Assembly: GCF_002953715.1 (NCBI RefSeq)
Contig: NZ_CP025017.1
Coordinates: 215,540 to 279,539 of the forward strand
From: Rhizobium leguminosarum
GTDB taxonomy: Bacteria > Pseudomonadota > Alphaproteobacteria > Rhizobiales > Rhizobiaceae
DNA length: 64,000 nucleotides
Direction of reading: 5' to 3'
The notes under the pieces were generated by a model. That model was not told where the DNA came from. It saw nothing but the letters and a program-made list of their open reading frames with translations, and ran no database searches. The translations under genes were made by a program, and so were the position numbers. This document shows, one piece after another, positions 16,937 to 25,393 of this stretch (within the stretch, counting starts at the first letter, position 1; each line of letters starts with the position of its first letter).

Positions 16937-17842
16937 TTATTTCGCGGTCCAGTATTTGTCGACGAAGCGCTGCATTTCGGCGCGCATGAACTTGCCGGAG
17001 TGGTCGGCCTTGTCCTCCCAGGCGAAGACGCATGCGGTCATGATGCCGTCGAACCCGATCTCCGCCAGCGTGCTGAAGAAGTCTTCCCAGGGAACCTCGC
17101 CCTGACCGATGTTCAGGTGCTGATGCACCCTGGCCTGCGTGCCCGGAGGATTGAGGATGTAGCGGAGCCCCGAGGAGGCCTTATGATTGAAAGTGTCGCC
17201 GACATGAACATGGGCGAGCACGTCCTTTGCTTCCCGGAGCATCGCCTTGGTGTCATCGCCAAAATAGAAGGTATGCGGCGCGCAATAGAGGAACTTGACG
17301 TTCTTCGAGTTGACCGTCCTGATGATATCGAGCGCCGGCTGCAGGGTTTCGCACCAATCCTCGGGATGCGGTTCGACGTGCAGGTTTATGCCTTCCTTTT
17401 CAAAGATCGGCACCAACTCTTCCATCGAGCGCCACCAGGCGTCTTCGCAGGCCTCGATCATGGAACCGGTATGGCAGCAGTAGCACGAACCCTTGTCCGG
17501 ATGGGGCCCGCGGCCGAATTCCGAGTTCATCGTGTCGACGCCGAGTTCGACACTGATCTCGATGGCGCGCTTCCAGTGCTTGACGGCAGCTTGCCGCTCA
17601 TTTTCATCGTTCGAGGCCCACCGATACATTGGCAGGATCGAGGCAATGCCGACATTGGCATCGGCAAGCGCTTTCTTGAATGCCTTGGCGCGGGCCGGAA
17701 ACACGCGGGGCGCCTTGAACCACTCGAGAAAATCGGCCCGCGGGCTGAGCTCTATCCACTCGTATCCGAGTTCAGCCACCTTCGAGGGCAATTCTTCGAG
17801 TGAGAGGTGGCGATGCATAAAGGGATCGATTGCAATCTTCAT
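16937..17842 (-). CDS. iolH: IolH-like sugar phosphate isomerase/epimerase
   Basis: A 301-residue TIM-barrel protein starting MKIAIDPFMHRHLSLEEL, the opening I associate with IolH of Gram-positive inositol operons. Probable metal ligands are in NLHVEPHPEDW, CAPHTFYFGDD and AHVHVGDTFNHK. Unusually, it has a cysteine pair, KGSCYCCHTG near residue 130. IolH has no firmly established reaction; a role in isomerising an inositol derivative is inference. It lies in the middle of the operon between ABC ATPase and dehydrogenase. Symbol is given by resemblance. Confidence 0.75.
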   Translation of the reverse strand: MKIAIDPFMHRHLSLEELPSKVAELGYEWIELSPRADFLEWFKAPRVFPARAKAFKKALADANVGIASILPMYRWASNDENERQAAVKHWKRAIEISVELGVDTMNSEFGRGPHPDKGSCYCCHTGSMIEACEDAWWRSMEELVPIFEKEGINLHVEPHPEDWCETLQPALDIIRTVNSKNVKFLYCAPHTFYFGDDTKAMLREAKDVLAHVHVGDTFNHKASSGLRYILNPPGTQARVHQHLNIGQGEVPWEDFFSTLAEIGFDGIMTACVFAWEDKADHSGKFMRAEMQRFVDKYWTAK

Positions 17843-17934
17843 GGCTGTTACCCGTCCGATGATTGTGCTGGGCCATCCCGCCGGGGTAGGCGAGCTCTTT
17901 AGAGTTTCTGGAGTTCATCCGCGGCGGCGGTCGG

Positions 17935-18747
17935 TCAGACCGGCGGGGGATGTCCGCTATGCGCTGTCGAGTACGCCTCGATCTCGGCTTCGAGTTCGGC
18001 CATGGCCTCGCCTCCTGCCATCAGGTCGGTAATCTCTTCGCGCGTCTTTTCGCCCTTGCGGAAGTCGGCCGCCTTCGCACCCTTGATGAGCACCGCGAAG
18101 TGGTCTCCCACCGTCATGGCGTGAATGACGTTGTGAGTGATGAAAATGACGGCCAGGCCGCGACGGCGCGCTTCCAGGACGATACGCAGCACATGCGCCG
18201 CCTCCTTGACGCCGAGAGCGGCGGTCGGCTCGTCGAGGATCAGCACCCGGGCGCCGAAGTGGACGGCTCGGGCGATTGCCAGGGATTGCCGCTCTCCGCC
18301 CGACAGACCGCCGATCAGGCGATCGCCATCGTCGATGCGGGTGATGCCGAACTCGCGCACGGCCTTGACCGCGATTTCATTGGCCGCCTTGCGGTCGTAG
18401 ATTTTAAACGGGCCGAAGCCCTTGGTCAGTTCCCGCCCGACGAAGAACGAACGGCCGATGCTCATCAGCGGAAAGGTGCCGCCGAACTGATGGACGGTCG
18501 CGATGCCGAGGTCTGCAGCTTCGCGCGGATTCTGGAAGACGATCGGTCGGCCTTCGAACTTCACCGCACCGCTTGTCGGCTTGTAGACACCGGCAAAGGT
18601 CTTGATCAGGGTGGACTTTCCCGCGCCATTGTCACCCAGCAGGCAAAGTACTTCACCGGGATGGACGCTCAATGTGATGTCATAGAGCACATCGATCGGG
18701 CCGAAGGACTTGTTGACGTTTTCAAGTTCAAGAATTGGGCCAGCCAT
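17935..18747 (-). CDS. Sugar/inositol ABC transporter ATP-binding protein (single domain)
   Basis: A 270-residue single-domain ATPase with Walker A GDNGAGKST (38-46), signature LSGGERQS and Walker B LILDEPTAAL, followed by the H-loop ITHN. A single ATPase domain of this sequence type is seen in FrcA-like sugar systems, unlike the duplicated RbsA type at 2253. The C-terminus is acidic and then proline-rich (HSGHPPPV). The permease and binding protein precede it in the operon. From the iol enzymes, an inositol or inositol-like polyol is the probable substrate. Confidence 0.92.
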   Translation of the reverse strand: MAGPILELENVNKSFGPIDVLYDITLSVHPGEVLCLLGDNGAGKSTLIKTFAGVYKPTSGAVKFEGRPIVFQNPREAADLGIATVHQFGGTFPLMSIGRSFFVGRELTKGFGPFKIYDRKAANEIAVKAVREFGITRIDDGDRLIGGLSGGERQSLAIARAVHFGARVLILDEPTAALGVKEAAHVLRIVLEARRRGLAVIFITHNVIHAMTVGDHFAVLIKGAKAADFRKGEKTREEITDLMAGGEAMAELEAEIEAYSTAHSGHPPPV

Positions 18748-18757
18748 GTCTCAGCTC

Positions 18758-19756
18758 TCACTTCTTCTTCTTGGGTGAATAGGTCAGCGCCATCTGGCGG
18801 AACGTATTGTTCATGAGGACGGCCACGAGCAGCATCACGCCGATGATCAGGCTCGACCAATTGCGGTCGAAGGTCGTGAAATAGATGCCTTGGTTGACGA
18901 CGGCGAAGGTGATCGTGCCGAAGAAGATCCCGATCACCGACCCGAACCCTCCGGTCAGCAGCACACCTCCGACGACGACCGAGATGATCGAGTTGAAGAT
19001 GAATGTCATTCCGCCCGAAACCTGCGCGGAATTGAACAGGATGGCCTGACACATGCCGACGAAGGAGGCGCTCATCGCCGAGAGGACGAAGAGGACCATC
19101 GTCAGACGGGTCGTCGGAATGCCGGCGTTGCGGGCACTGACCTTGTCTCCGCCCATCGCGAAAATCCAGTTCCCGTAAGGCGAGAAGTGAATGAAGAAGA
19201 TGAAGATCGCGGTGATGGCCACCCACCACAGGATGATCACCTGAAACGACCCGGCCAGGAATTGCCCGAAAAGAAACTTTGCCCAGGGGTCGGCAGTCAG
19301 CGCCACGCTCGTGGTGCCGGTGACGAGAACCGAGGTGCCAAGCATCAGGCCCTGTACAGCAAAGAGGGTGCCGAGCGTTACGATCAGCGAAGGCACGGCC
19401 GTGTGCACGACGAGGTAGCCGTTGACCAGCCCGACGATGAGGCCGAAGGCAAGCGCGCCGAGCATTCCGACCCATATGGGAAGATCGTAGTAGCCCGAGA
19501 GGACCGCGACCGTCATGGAGCCGGCCGGGATCATTGCGCCAATCGAAATGTCGAGATCGCCTGCGATCATCAAAAGTCCGATGGGAAGAGCGATAATGCC
19601 GAGATTGGCGGCGACGTTGAGCCAGCTTGCGGCGCCGGCGGGCTCCAGGAACTTGGTGCTGCCGAATACGACGAAGAACACGAGGACGCCGACAAGTCCG
19701 AGGAATGCACCCGCCTCGGGACGGCGCAATAGGTTGCCGAATGAAAGATTGTTCAT
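18758..19756 (-). CDS. Sugar/inositol ABC transporter permease
   Basis: A 332-residue BPD_transp_2 permease with about nine hydrophobic segments. Landmarks are IMIAGDLDISIGAMIPAGS style substrate-channel residues in the first third, GGDKVSARNAGIPTTR in the cytoplasmic coupling loop, and VVVGGVLLTGGFGSVIG near the end. The protein ends in a lysine-rich tail (SPKKKK). Ten bases separate it from the ATPase gene. It probably works as a homodimer, since only one permease is encoded here. Confidence 0.92.
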   Translation of the reverse strand: MNNLSFGNLLRRPEAGAFLGLVGVLVFFVVFGSTKFLEPAGAASWLNVAANLGIIALPIGLLMIAGDLDISIGAMIPAGSMTVAVLSGYYDLPIWVGMLGALAFGLIVGLVNGYLVVHTAVPSLIVTLGTLFAVQGLMLGTSVLVTGTTSVALTADPWAKFLFGQFLAGSFQVIILWWVAITAIFIFFIHFSPYGNWIFAMGGDKVSARNAGIPTTRLTMVLFVLSAMSASFVGMCQAILFNSAQVSGGMTFIFNSIISVVVGGVLLTGGFGSVIGIFFGTITFAVVNQGIYFTTFDRNWSSLIIGVMLLVAVLMNNTFRQMALTYSPKKKK

Positions 19757-19867
19757 ATGCCTACCCCAGTTTGGGCGTGAATCTCCAGGAGCGTGGACGC
19801 GGTGGTCCGCACGCTCGATAAACTTCGACCCGCGGATATCCCGCGGGCCGGAGTCCGTTTCGAACGA

Positions 19868-20842
19868 TCAGCGAGCGCCTTCCTTGACGCCGGCCAGGGT
19901 GGCGTCGATGTTCGCCGCATCGACGATGCCCGGGCCGGTCAGCACCGGTGCGGTCGGCAGGTTGGTGCCGTAGTCGATATGCGCGGCGAGAAGCGAAACC
20001 CCCAGCAGCGACTGCAGGTAAGGCTGCTGGTCGATCGCAAAGGTCTGCGAACCGTCCTTGATGCGGGCAAGCCCCGAGGCATTCAGGTCGAAGGTGCCAT
20101 GCGCGACCTTGCCGACTTTGTTCGCCTGAGCGATCCCGCTTGCAGCCGCATCAGCGTCGGAAGCCCCAACATTGAGGACGCCGTCGATGGTGTCGTCCTG
20201 GAGCAGTGTCGCCTTGACGGCCTCGGCGATTGCCGTCTGATCGCCGAAGCTGGTCGCCGGCAATGGCAGCTGCTTGCCAGTGCCGCCCTTTCCGGTGATG
20301 CCGTCGATGACACCCTTGCAACGGGCCTCCTGGTTTGCCGCACCCGGGAGCGTATTGACGCAAATGACATTTTTCGCACCCTTGGACGCGAAATATTCGC
20401 CGCCTGCCTTGCCGGCCGTGTATTCATCCGAGCCGACATAGTTGATCGCGCCAAGCTCGCGAGCTTTGTCGATGTTGCCGGCATTCATGAGGATGACTTT
20501 GATGCCCGCAGCGACGGCAGCCTTGATGGCCTCGTCTTCCGCCTCGGGCACCCAGTCGGGCACCACGATGCCGGTCACGCCCTGGCTGATGGCCGTGCGG
20601 ACGAGCTGGGCGGCGTCAGGCCCGAGATTGTCGTAGGTCTGCAGCTGCAGATAGCTGACGGAGCCGCCATTCTTCTCGACGACGAGCCGGGCGTCATCGA
20701 CGCCTTTCTTGATACGGCTCCAGAATTCGTCATCGGTCTTGCCGCCGACGACAGCAATATTCGCGGCCATGACAGAAGAAGCGCCAAGAACGAAAACAGC
20801 GCCAGCCAGCAGCCCGCGTACAGCGCGCATTGAAAAACTCAT
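19868..20842 (-). CDS. Periplasmic sugar/inositol-binding protein
   Basis: A 324-residue periplasmic binding protein of the RbsB class. It has a 27-residue signal peptide (MRAVRGLLAGAVFVLGAS, cleavage at VMA-AN) and the first strand IAVVGGKTDDEFW, followed by a typical hinge-and-lobe pattern. The ATG at 20842 follows GGGAGGAAATCAC, which decides against the upstream in-frame start. It is the first gene of the operon 20842 down to 10750 and is divergent from the LacI-type regulator. The enzymes below point to an inositol-type ligand. Confidence 0.9.
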   Translation of the reverse strand: MSFSMRAVRGLLAGAVFVLGASSVMAANIAVVGGKTDDEFWSRIKKGVDDARLVVEKNGGSVSYLQLQTYDNLGPDAAQLVRTAISQGVTGIVVPDWVPEAEDEAIKAAVAAGIKVILMNAGNIDKARELGAINYVGSDEYTAGKAGGEYFASKGAKNVICVNTLPGAANQEARCKGVIDGITGKGGTGKQLPLPATSFGDQTAIAEAVKATLLQDDTIDGVLNVGASDADAAASGIAQANKVGKVAHGTFDLNASGLARIKDGSQTFAIDQQPYLQSLLGVSLLAAHIDYGTNLPTAPVLTGPGIVDAANIDATLAGVKEGAR

Positions 20843-20932
20843 GTGATTTCCTCCCAAAAAGGCGGTCGAGAGTAACAATTCCTCAAAGCAAGGCTCCCAA
20901 CTCGCTGGAATATTTGTATCAACCGAATGCCG

Positions 20933-21003
20933 AAAATGGAATGCCTATTGCGTTTTAATGAAATTAATGTATCATTTCATTTCATCCAAAAATGGAATGA
21001 AAT
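20933..21003. promoter_or_regulatory. Candidate operators between the inositol-type operon and its LacI regulator
   Basis: The 11-mer AAAATGGAATG occurs twice in direct orientation (20933-20943 and 20989-20999). The second copy sits in an inverted repeat ATTTCATT (20974-20981) / AATGAAAT (20996-21003). These lie in the divergent promoter region and are the best candidate binding sites for the adjacent regulator. This is inference from symmetry and position. Confidence 0.45.
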
Positions 21004-21008
21004 ATATC

Positions 21009-22043
21009 ATGAAGAGACCGACCATTGCTGATCTTGCCCTGGCGTCCGGCGTCAGCATCGCCACGGTCAACCGCATCCTCGGAGGTACCGGCGCAGTGCG
21101 TGCGGAAACGATCGAGAGGGTGCAAAATGCCGCGGAAGAGATTGGATTTTATGGCCGCGGCGTGATCGAGGACCGCAGGCAGCGGCTCCTGCCGAACTAT
21201 CGTTTCGGCTTTCTTCTCCAGCAGTCGAGCCGTGAGCTCTACCGGCTGTTCGGCTCCAAGATCACGGAGGCGGCCGCGAGACGCCAGCATGAGAAGGTCG
21301 TGGCTGTGGTCGATTTCGTCGATGTCCTCGAGCCACAAAATATTGCAGATCGTCTCGAAGCGCTTGGTAAACGCTGTGATGCAGTTGCTGTCATTGCGGG
21401 CGACCACCCGTTAATCGGGCAGACCATCCAATCCCTCAAGGAGAGGGGAAAGCCAGTCGTTGCATACATAACCGATCAGTCTGCCCGGGATCGTGCCGGC
21501 TTCGTCGGCACCGACAATTGGAAACTCGGGCGGACCGCCGCATGGTTTCTGGCTCAGACCACGCCGATGCCCGGCCGGATCGCCGTGTTCATCGGCAATC
21601 ATCGTTATCAGTGCCAGGATGTCTCCGATGCGAGCTTTCGATCCTATATGCGCGAGCACGCGCCCCATCTTCAGGTGGATGACAGCAGGCCGACACATGA
21701 GGAGCCGCAGGAAGCCTACCGGATCGTCAGCCAGCTGCTTTCCGAACTCGATGACCTCAGAGGTATCTTCATCGTTGGAGGGGGAATTTCCGGTGTGCTG
21801 CGCGCTCTTCGCGAAGCGCCGGTCGAAAAGCGAGATAAGGTCAGGGTCGTCTGCCGCGACATCGGCCCGGAAACGCGCAAGGGCTTGACGGAAGGCCTAA
21901 TCATGGCGGCATTGTGCCATCCGCTGGATCAGATATCGGACGAATTGATCGCGACGATGATCGCAGCGCTGGAACACCGCGACAGCACAACCATCCTTCA
22001 GCGGGTGGTTCCCTTCGAAACGATTACGCCCGAAAGCGTTTGA
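21009..22043 (+). CDS. LacI-type transcriptional regulator of the inositol-type operon
   Basis: A 344-residue regulator. The N-terminal LacI helix-turn-helix reads PTIADLALASGVSIATVNRI, followed by the hinge region and a periplasmic-binding-like effector domain (about 65-330) with AVIAGDHPLIGQTI and GIFIVGGGISG. The effector domain belongs to the type 4 binding-protein class often paired with sugar transporters. I prefer ATG 21009, directly before the DNA-binding domain; ATG 20997 adds four residues. The hinge helix lacks a clear LPxxAR motif. Divergent arrangement with the binding-protein gene suggests it represses that operon. Confidence 0.88.
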   Translation: MKRPTIADLALASGVSIATVNRILGGTGAVRAETIERVQNAAEEIGFYGRGVIEDRRQRLLPNYRFGFLLQQSSRELYRLFGSKITEAAARRQHEKVVAVVDFVDVLEPQNIADRLEALGKRCDAVAVIAGDHPLIGQTIQSLKERGKPVVAYITDQSARDRAGFVGTDNWKLGRTAAWFLAQTTPMPGRIAVFIGNHRYQCQDVSDASFRSYMREHAPHLQVDDSRPTHEEPQEAYRIVSQLLSELDDLRGIFIVGGGISGVLRALREAPVEKRDKVRVVCRDIGPETRKGLTEGLIMAALCHPLDQISDELIATMIAALEHRDSTTILQRVVPFETITPESV

Positions 22044-22061
22044 ACCGCCCGGTTTGCATAA

Positions 22062-22088
22062 GGCGGCTGGCCGAAAAGACCAGCCGCC
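22062..22088. terminator. Hairpin between convergent genes
   Basis: A nine-bp perfect stem GGCGGCTGG / CCAGCCGCC with loop CCGAAAAGA lies between the LacI gene end (22043) and the convergent RraA-like gene end (22128). No long T-run follows on either strand, so terminator function is likely by position but not certain. Confidence 0.5.
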
Positions 22089-22127
22089 CTATAAAGTGGC
22101 AGGACTGATAGCTATTGCGCTGTCGCG

Positions 22128-22802
22128 TCAGATGTCGACGACGAGGCCCTTGGCTTTCAGCACCGGTTCGAGATTGCTGACCTCGATGACCGATTTGCCC
22201 TGCTTATATGCCGCGATATAGCCGGCCTCGGCATCTTCGCGGGCCTGTGACAGCCTGGCGACTTCCTGCGCTTCCTGGCGGCGCACGATCACCAGGCCGT
22301 CGGCATCGCCGGCGATGATGTCGCCGGGATGAATGATTTCGCCGCCGACGATGATCGTGTCGTTCACCGCCGCGATGGTCTCCTTTACCGTTCCCTTGAT
22401 GCAGACGCTGAGCGAGAAGACCGGAAAGCCAAGCTCCCTAAGCTGAAGCGTGTCGCGCACGCCGGTGTCGGTCACGAGACCGCCGATGCCCTTTGCCAGG
22501 CAGGCATTGGCGAGAACGTCGCCGAAGGATCCGGCCTCTTCGTATTCGCCCGCCGATACGACGATGATATCGCCCGGCTTTGCGTAGTTGATGGCGAGTT
22601 GCAGCATGATGTTGTCACGCGGCGCGCATTTCACCGTAAAGGCCGGACCGCAGAGTTTCATGCGGTAGTCGACGGGCTTCAGGCGGGAGGAAAGGGCTCC
22701 GCGGCGCCCTTGGGCCTCGTGGATCGTCGCGGGCGAAAACTTGGAAACGGCGTCGATATCGGCTTTGCTTGGCCGTTCGGCAATATCTTTAATATGGATC
22801 AT
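22128..22802 (-). CDS. RraA/HMG aldolase-like family protein
   Basis: A 224-residue protein of the RraA-like / 4-hydroxy-4-methyl-2-oxoglutarate aldolase superfamily. Typical landmarks are AGEYEEAGSFGDVLANACLAKGI and VTDTGVRD, the latter giving the conserved metal/substrate residues around D and R, followed by IIHPGDIIAGDADGLVIVRR. Family members are either oxaloacetate or hydroxy-acid aldolases or RNase E regulators; context favours an aldolase. ATG 22802 follows GGGAGGCATCC. It is separated from the amino-acid transporter by about 200 bp of repeats. Confidence 0.85.
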   Translation of the reverse strand: MIHIKDIAERPSKADIDAVSKFSPATIHEAQGRRGALSSRLKPVDYRMKLCGPAFTVKCAPRDNIMLQLAINYAKPGDIIVVSAGEYEEAGSFGDVLANACLAKGIGGLVTDTGVRDTLQLRELGFPVFSLSVCIKGTVKETIAAVNDTIIVGGEIIHPGDIIAGDADGLVIVRRQEAQEVARLSQAREDAEAGYIAAYKQGKSVIEVSNLEPVLKAKGLVVDI

Positions 22803-22895
22803 GGATGCCTCCCTTCGTTGGCCGACGGCGGGCATGTCCCGCCGTCTGATTTCGTTTGGACATTGTCATCGGATGACGCCGAGGCCGGTCGGCCC

Positions 22896-22944
22896 AGATC
22901 CGGATGATTTTGGGCCGGGTCGGCCAAAATCGGATTCCGGGTCT
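22896..22944. repeat. Palindromic module beside repeat copy 1
   Basis: A long imperfect hairpin: arms AGATCCGGATGATTTTGGGCC and its near complement GGCCAAAATCGGATTCCGGG around GGGTC. The same design occurs at 59404-59455 next to another copy of the 50-bp repeat, so both modules appear to travel together. Confidence 0.6.
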
Positions 22945-22958
22945 AAATCGAAGAAGGT

Positions 22959-23008
22959 GAGCATGATGTCGTCCGAAAACCGCTCACACTTTTCGGCATC
23001 ATGCTTTA
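22959..23008 (-). repeat. Rhizobial-type palindromic repeat, copy 1
   Basis: About 50 bp bounded by GAGCATGATG and CATCATGC. The inside has CCGAAAA and GTTTTCGG arms around GTGTGAGC. Near-identical copies are at 28023-28072 and 59341-59390. In this copy the outer TAA edge provides the stop codon of the amino-acid-binding protein gene. Confidence 0.8.
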
Positions 23009-23842
23009 GGGGATCGGGTCGAACTTTAGCTCGGAGAGGGATACGACCTTGTCGGTGCGCGTCATCTTGTATTCGGTATCCGGGCCGAGCCACTTGTCCC
23101 AGATCTTGTTGATCTCGCCCGATGTGTCGAGCTTGCGAAGGATCTCGTTGATCTTGGCGGTCAGCGCCGGCTGATCCTTGGCCATGCCGATGCCGATCGG
23201 CTGATACAGCATCGGCTCCTCGATCATCCGCATTGGCTTGCCCTTGCTCTTCGATTCATTGACGAACTTGGTCGTCGTCATGGTGTTGGCCACCATGCCG
23301 CGCGCCTTGCCCTGCTGGACGGCGAGATAGGCTGAGGCTGTATCCTGGAAGGTCAGCGGGTCGGATTTGTTGAGCTTGATCGACATTTCCGACGTCGAAC
23401 CCTTGGTCGAAGCGATGCGTTGGCCCGCATAATCGGCCTTCTTCTTGCCGGCATCGTCCGCCGGCACGATCAGCATTTCCTTGGCGAGATAATAGGGATC
23501 GCTGAACTGGATCTGCTCAGCACGGCTCAGAGTATAGGCAAGGTTGGCAACGGTGATGTCGACCCGGCCGAGCTTGACCTCGGGCACGCGCGCCTCGACT
23601 GAAACCGGCTTGATCTCAGCCTTGACGCCCAATTCCTTGGCGATGGCGCCGCAGAGATCGACGTCGAAACCGGCCATTTCGCGGGTCTTCGGATCGGGTG
23701 ACGCGAAGGGAGGAACGTCGGCGAACGTCGCGCAGCGCAGGGTTTTCGCCGAGATGATGTTGTCGAGCTGATCGGCTTTTGCGGGCACGGCGGCCGCCAT
23801 GCCGGCAAATGCGACGGTGAGGGTTAGGTATTTCCAGTTCAT
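23006..23842 (-). CDS. Polar amino-acid ABC transporter substrate-binding protein
   Basis: A 278-residue periplasmic protein of the family 3 solute-binding class (HisJ/GlnH type). A short signal peptide ends at about residue 23 (AAVPAKA). The family signature region is visible as AGFDVDLCGAIAKELGVK (about residues 62-79), and lobe 2 has GSTSEMSIKL. The start at 23842 is chosen because it begins directly before the signal peptide. The stop codon lies in a repeat element. It is the last gene in order after the SDR, two permeases and the ATPase. Confidence 0.9.
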   Translation of the reverse strand: MNWKYLTLTVAFAGMAAAVPAKADQLDNIISAKTLRCATFADVPPFASPDPKTREMAGFDVDLCGAIAKELGVKAEIKPVSVEARVPEVKLGRVDITVANLAYTLSRAEQIQFSDPYYLAKEMLIVPADDAGKKKADYAGQRIASTKGSTSEMSIKLNKSDPLTFQDTASAYLAVQQGKARGMVANTMTTTKFVNESKSKGKPMRMIEEPMLYQPIGIGMAKDQPALTAKINEILRKLDTSGEINKIWDKWLGPDTEYKMTRTDKVVSLSELKFDPIP

Positions 23843-23873
23843 TGCTGTTCTCCTTTGTTTTTGGTGGTTGATA

Positions 23874-24638
23874 TCAATGCCTGAGATCAGCGAGGAAACG
23901 CTGCGCCCGGGGATGGCGTGGATTGTTGAAGAATTCCTCGGGGGTCGCCATTTCGAGGATCTGGCCGGCATCGATGAACCAGACCCGATCCGCGACGTCG
24001 CGCGCGAAACCCATTTCGTGGGTGACGCAAAGCATGGTCATGCCTTCCGACGCCAGGCTCTTCATGACGGCCAGCACTTCGCCGACCATTTCAGGATCGA
24101 GCGCGCTGGTCGGCTCGTCGAACAGCATCACCGGCGGTTCCATGGCAAGGGCGCGGGCGATTGCCACCCGCTGCTGCTGGCCGCCCGAGAGTTGACCGGG
24201 ATAGGCCCGGGCCTTATCGGCAAGGCCGACCCGATCGAGAAGCTTGAGGGCCTTGTCCTCAGCAACATCCGGCGCCACGCCTTTCACTCGGATCGGCGAC
24301 ATCGACACGTTTTCGACCGCCGAAAGGTGCGGAAACAGGTTGAAGTTCTGAAATACGAAGCCGATCCGGCTGCGCAGTGCATTGAGTTCCTTTGCCCGCA
24401 TGGCGGCGTGAATGTTTTGCCCGTCGAGCGTAATCGATCCGCTGTTGATCTCCTCGAGGCGATTGATCGTGCGGATCAGCGTCGATTTTCCCGAACCGGA
24501 CGGCCCGCAGATGACCACGACCTCTCCGCGCGAGACCTGCGCATCGATGTCCTTCAGGACCGGGTAGTCGCCGTAGCTCTTGCAGACCTGCGAAAGCCGG
24601 ATCGTCTGCAATTCCTGTGCTGAAACTGACATGGTCAT
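23874..24638 (-). CDS. Polar amino-acid ABC transporter ATP-binding protein (GlnQ-like)
   Basis: A 254-residue ATPase with Walker A GPSGSGKST, Q-loop FVFQNFNLFPHL, signature LSGGQQQRVAIARAL, Walker B MLFDEPTSALDPE and H-loop THEMGFARDVADRV, typical of the PAAT family. The first ATG (24638) overlaps the upstream permease stop as ATGA; a second ATG lies six bases later. Together with the two permeases and the binding protein it forms a complete importer for a polar amino acid or related compound. Confidence 0.93.
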   Translation of the reverse strand: MTMSVSAQELQTIRLSQVCKSYGDYPVLKDIDAQVSRGEVVVICGPSGSGKSTLIRTINRLEEINSGSITLDGQNIHAAMRAKELNALRSRIGFVFQNFNLFPHLSAVENVSMSPIRVKGVAPDVAEDKALKLLDRVGLADKARAYPGQLSGGQQQRVAIARALAMEPPVMLFDEPTSALDPEMVGEVLAVMKSLASEGMTMLCVTHEMGFARDVADRVWFIDAGQILEMATPEEFFNNPRHPRAQRFLADLRH

Positions 24639-25393
24639 AGCTGCTCCGATATGATTTTCGATGGCGCGACCAAGGCGGCAGAGGGAAGGTTGGAAAGTCC
24701 CGCACGCCGCCGCGTGATGCTCCGCTCGAGGCGATTTGCGAAGTAGGTGAGCGTCCAGCAGATGGCGAAGTATACGATCGCCAGAATGAGGAAGACCTGG
24801 AAAGGCTGCGTCAGGAGCTGGTTGTTGACCTGGCTTGCGGCAAAGGTCAGGTCCGGCACGTTGATCACGTAGCCGAGCGTCGTGTCCTTGATCGTCGAGA
24901 CGAAGGTGGAGATGATGCTGGGGATCATGTTGTAGAGCGCCTGCGGCAGGATGATGAAGCGCATCGCACCGATATAGCTGTGGCCAAGCGCACGCCCCGC
25001 ATCCATCTGGCCCGGTCCGAGCGCGACGATGCCGGCACGGACGACTTCGCTCAGGAACGCGCTCTGATAGACCACGAGTGTCGTCAGCATCGTCACGAAG
25101 CTCGGTACATCGGCGCCGGTCAGCAGCGGAACGAGGAAATAGCTCCACAGGATGAGCATCAGCAGCGGCACGCCTCTGGTGAAATAGACGAGTGCCGTGA
25201 CCGGCCAGCGCAGCAGCGGCGACCTGGAGAGCCGCGCCAGTGCGAACAGGATGCTGACCGGAAAGGCGAGAGCGATGCTGAGCGCCGAGAGGATCAGCGT
25301 GTTGGCGAGCCCGCCAAGCGGCCCATTGGGATATTGGCCGATCAGCAGCAGCAGCCAGTAGTCTTGGACGATGGCGATCATGTCGTGGATCAT
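24635..25393 (-). CDS. Polar amino-acid ABC transporter permease, second subunit
   Basis: A 252-residue HisM/GlnP-type permease with the N-terminal motif GGLANTLILSALSIALAFPVS and the coupling-loop sequence GQMDAGRALGHSYIGAMRFI. Its start ATG overlaps the first permease stop as ATGA, and its own stop overlaps the ATPase start. The chain of four-base overlaps shows tight translational coupling of the importer. Confidence 0.93.
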   Translation of the reverse strand: MIHDMIAIVQDYWLLLLIGQYPNGPLGGLANTLILSALSIALAFPVSILFALARLSRSPLLRWPVTALVYFTRGVPLLMLILWSYFLVPLLTGADVPSFVTMLTTLVVYQSAFLSEVVRAGIVALGPGQMDAGRALGHSYIGAMRFIILPQALYNMIPSIISTFVSTIKDTTLGYVINVPDLTFAASQVNNQLLTQPFQVFLILAIVYFAICWTLTYFANRLERSITRRRAGLSNLPSAALVAPSKIISEQL

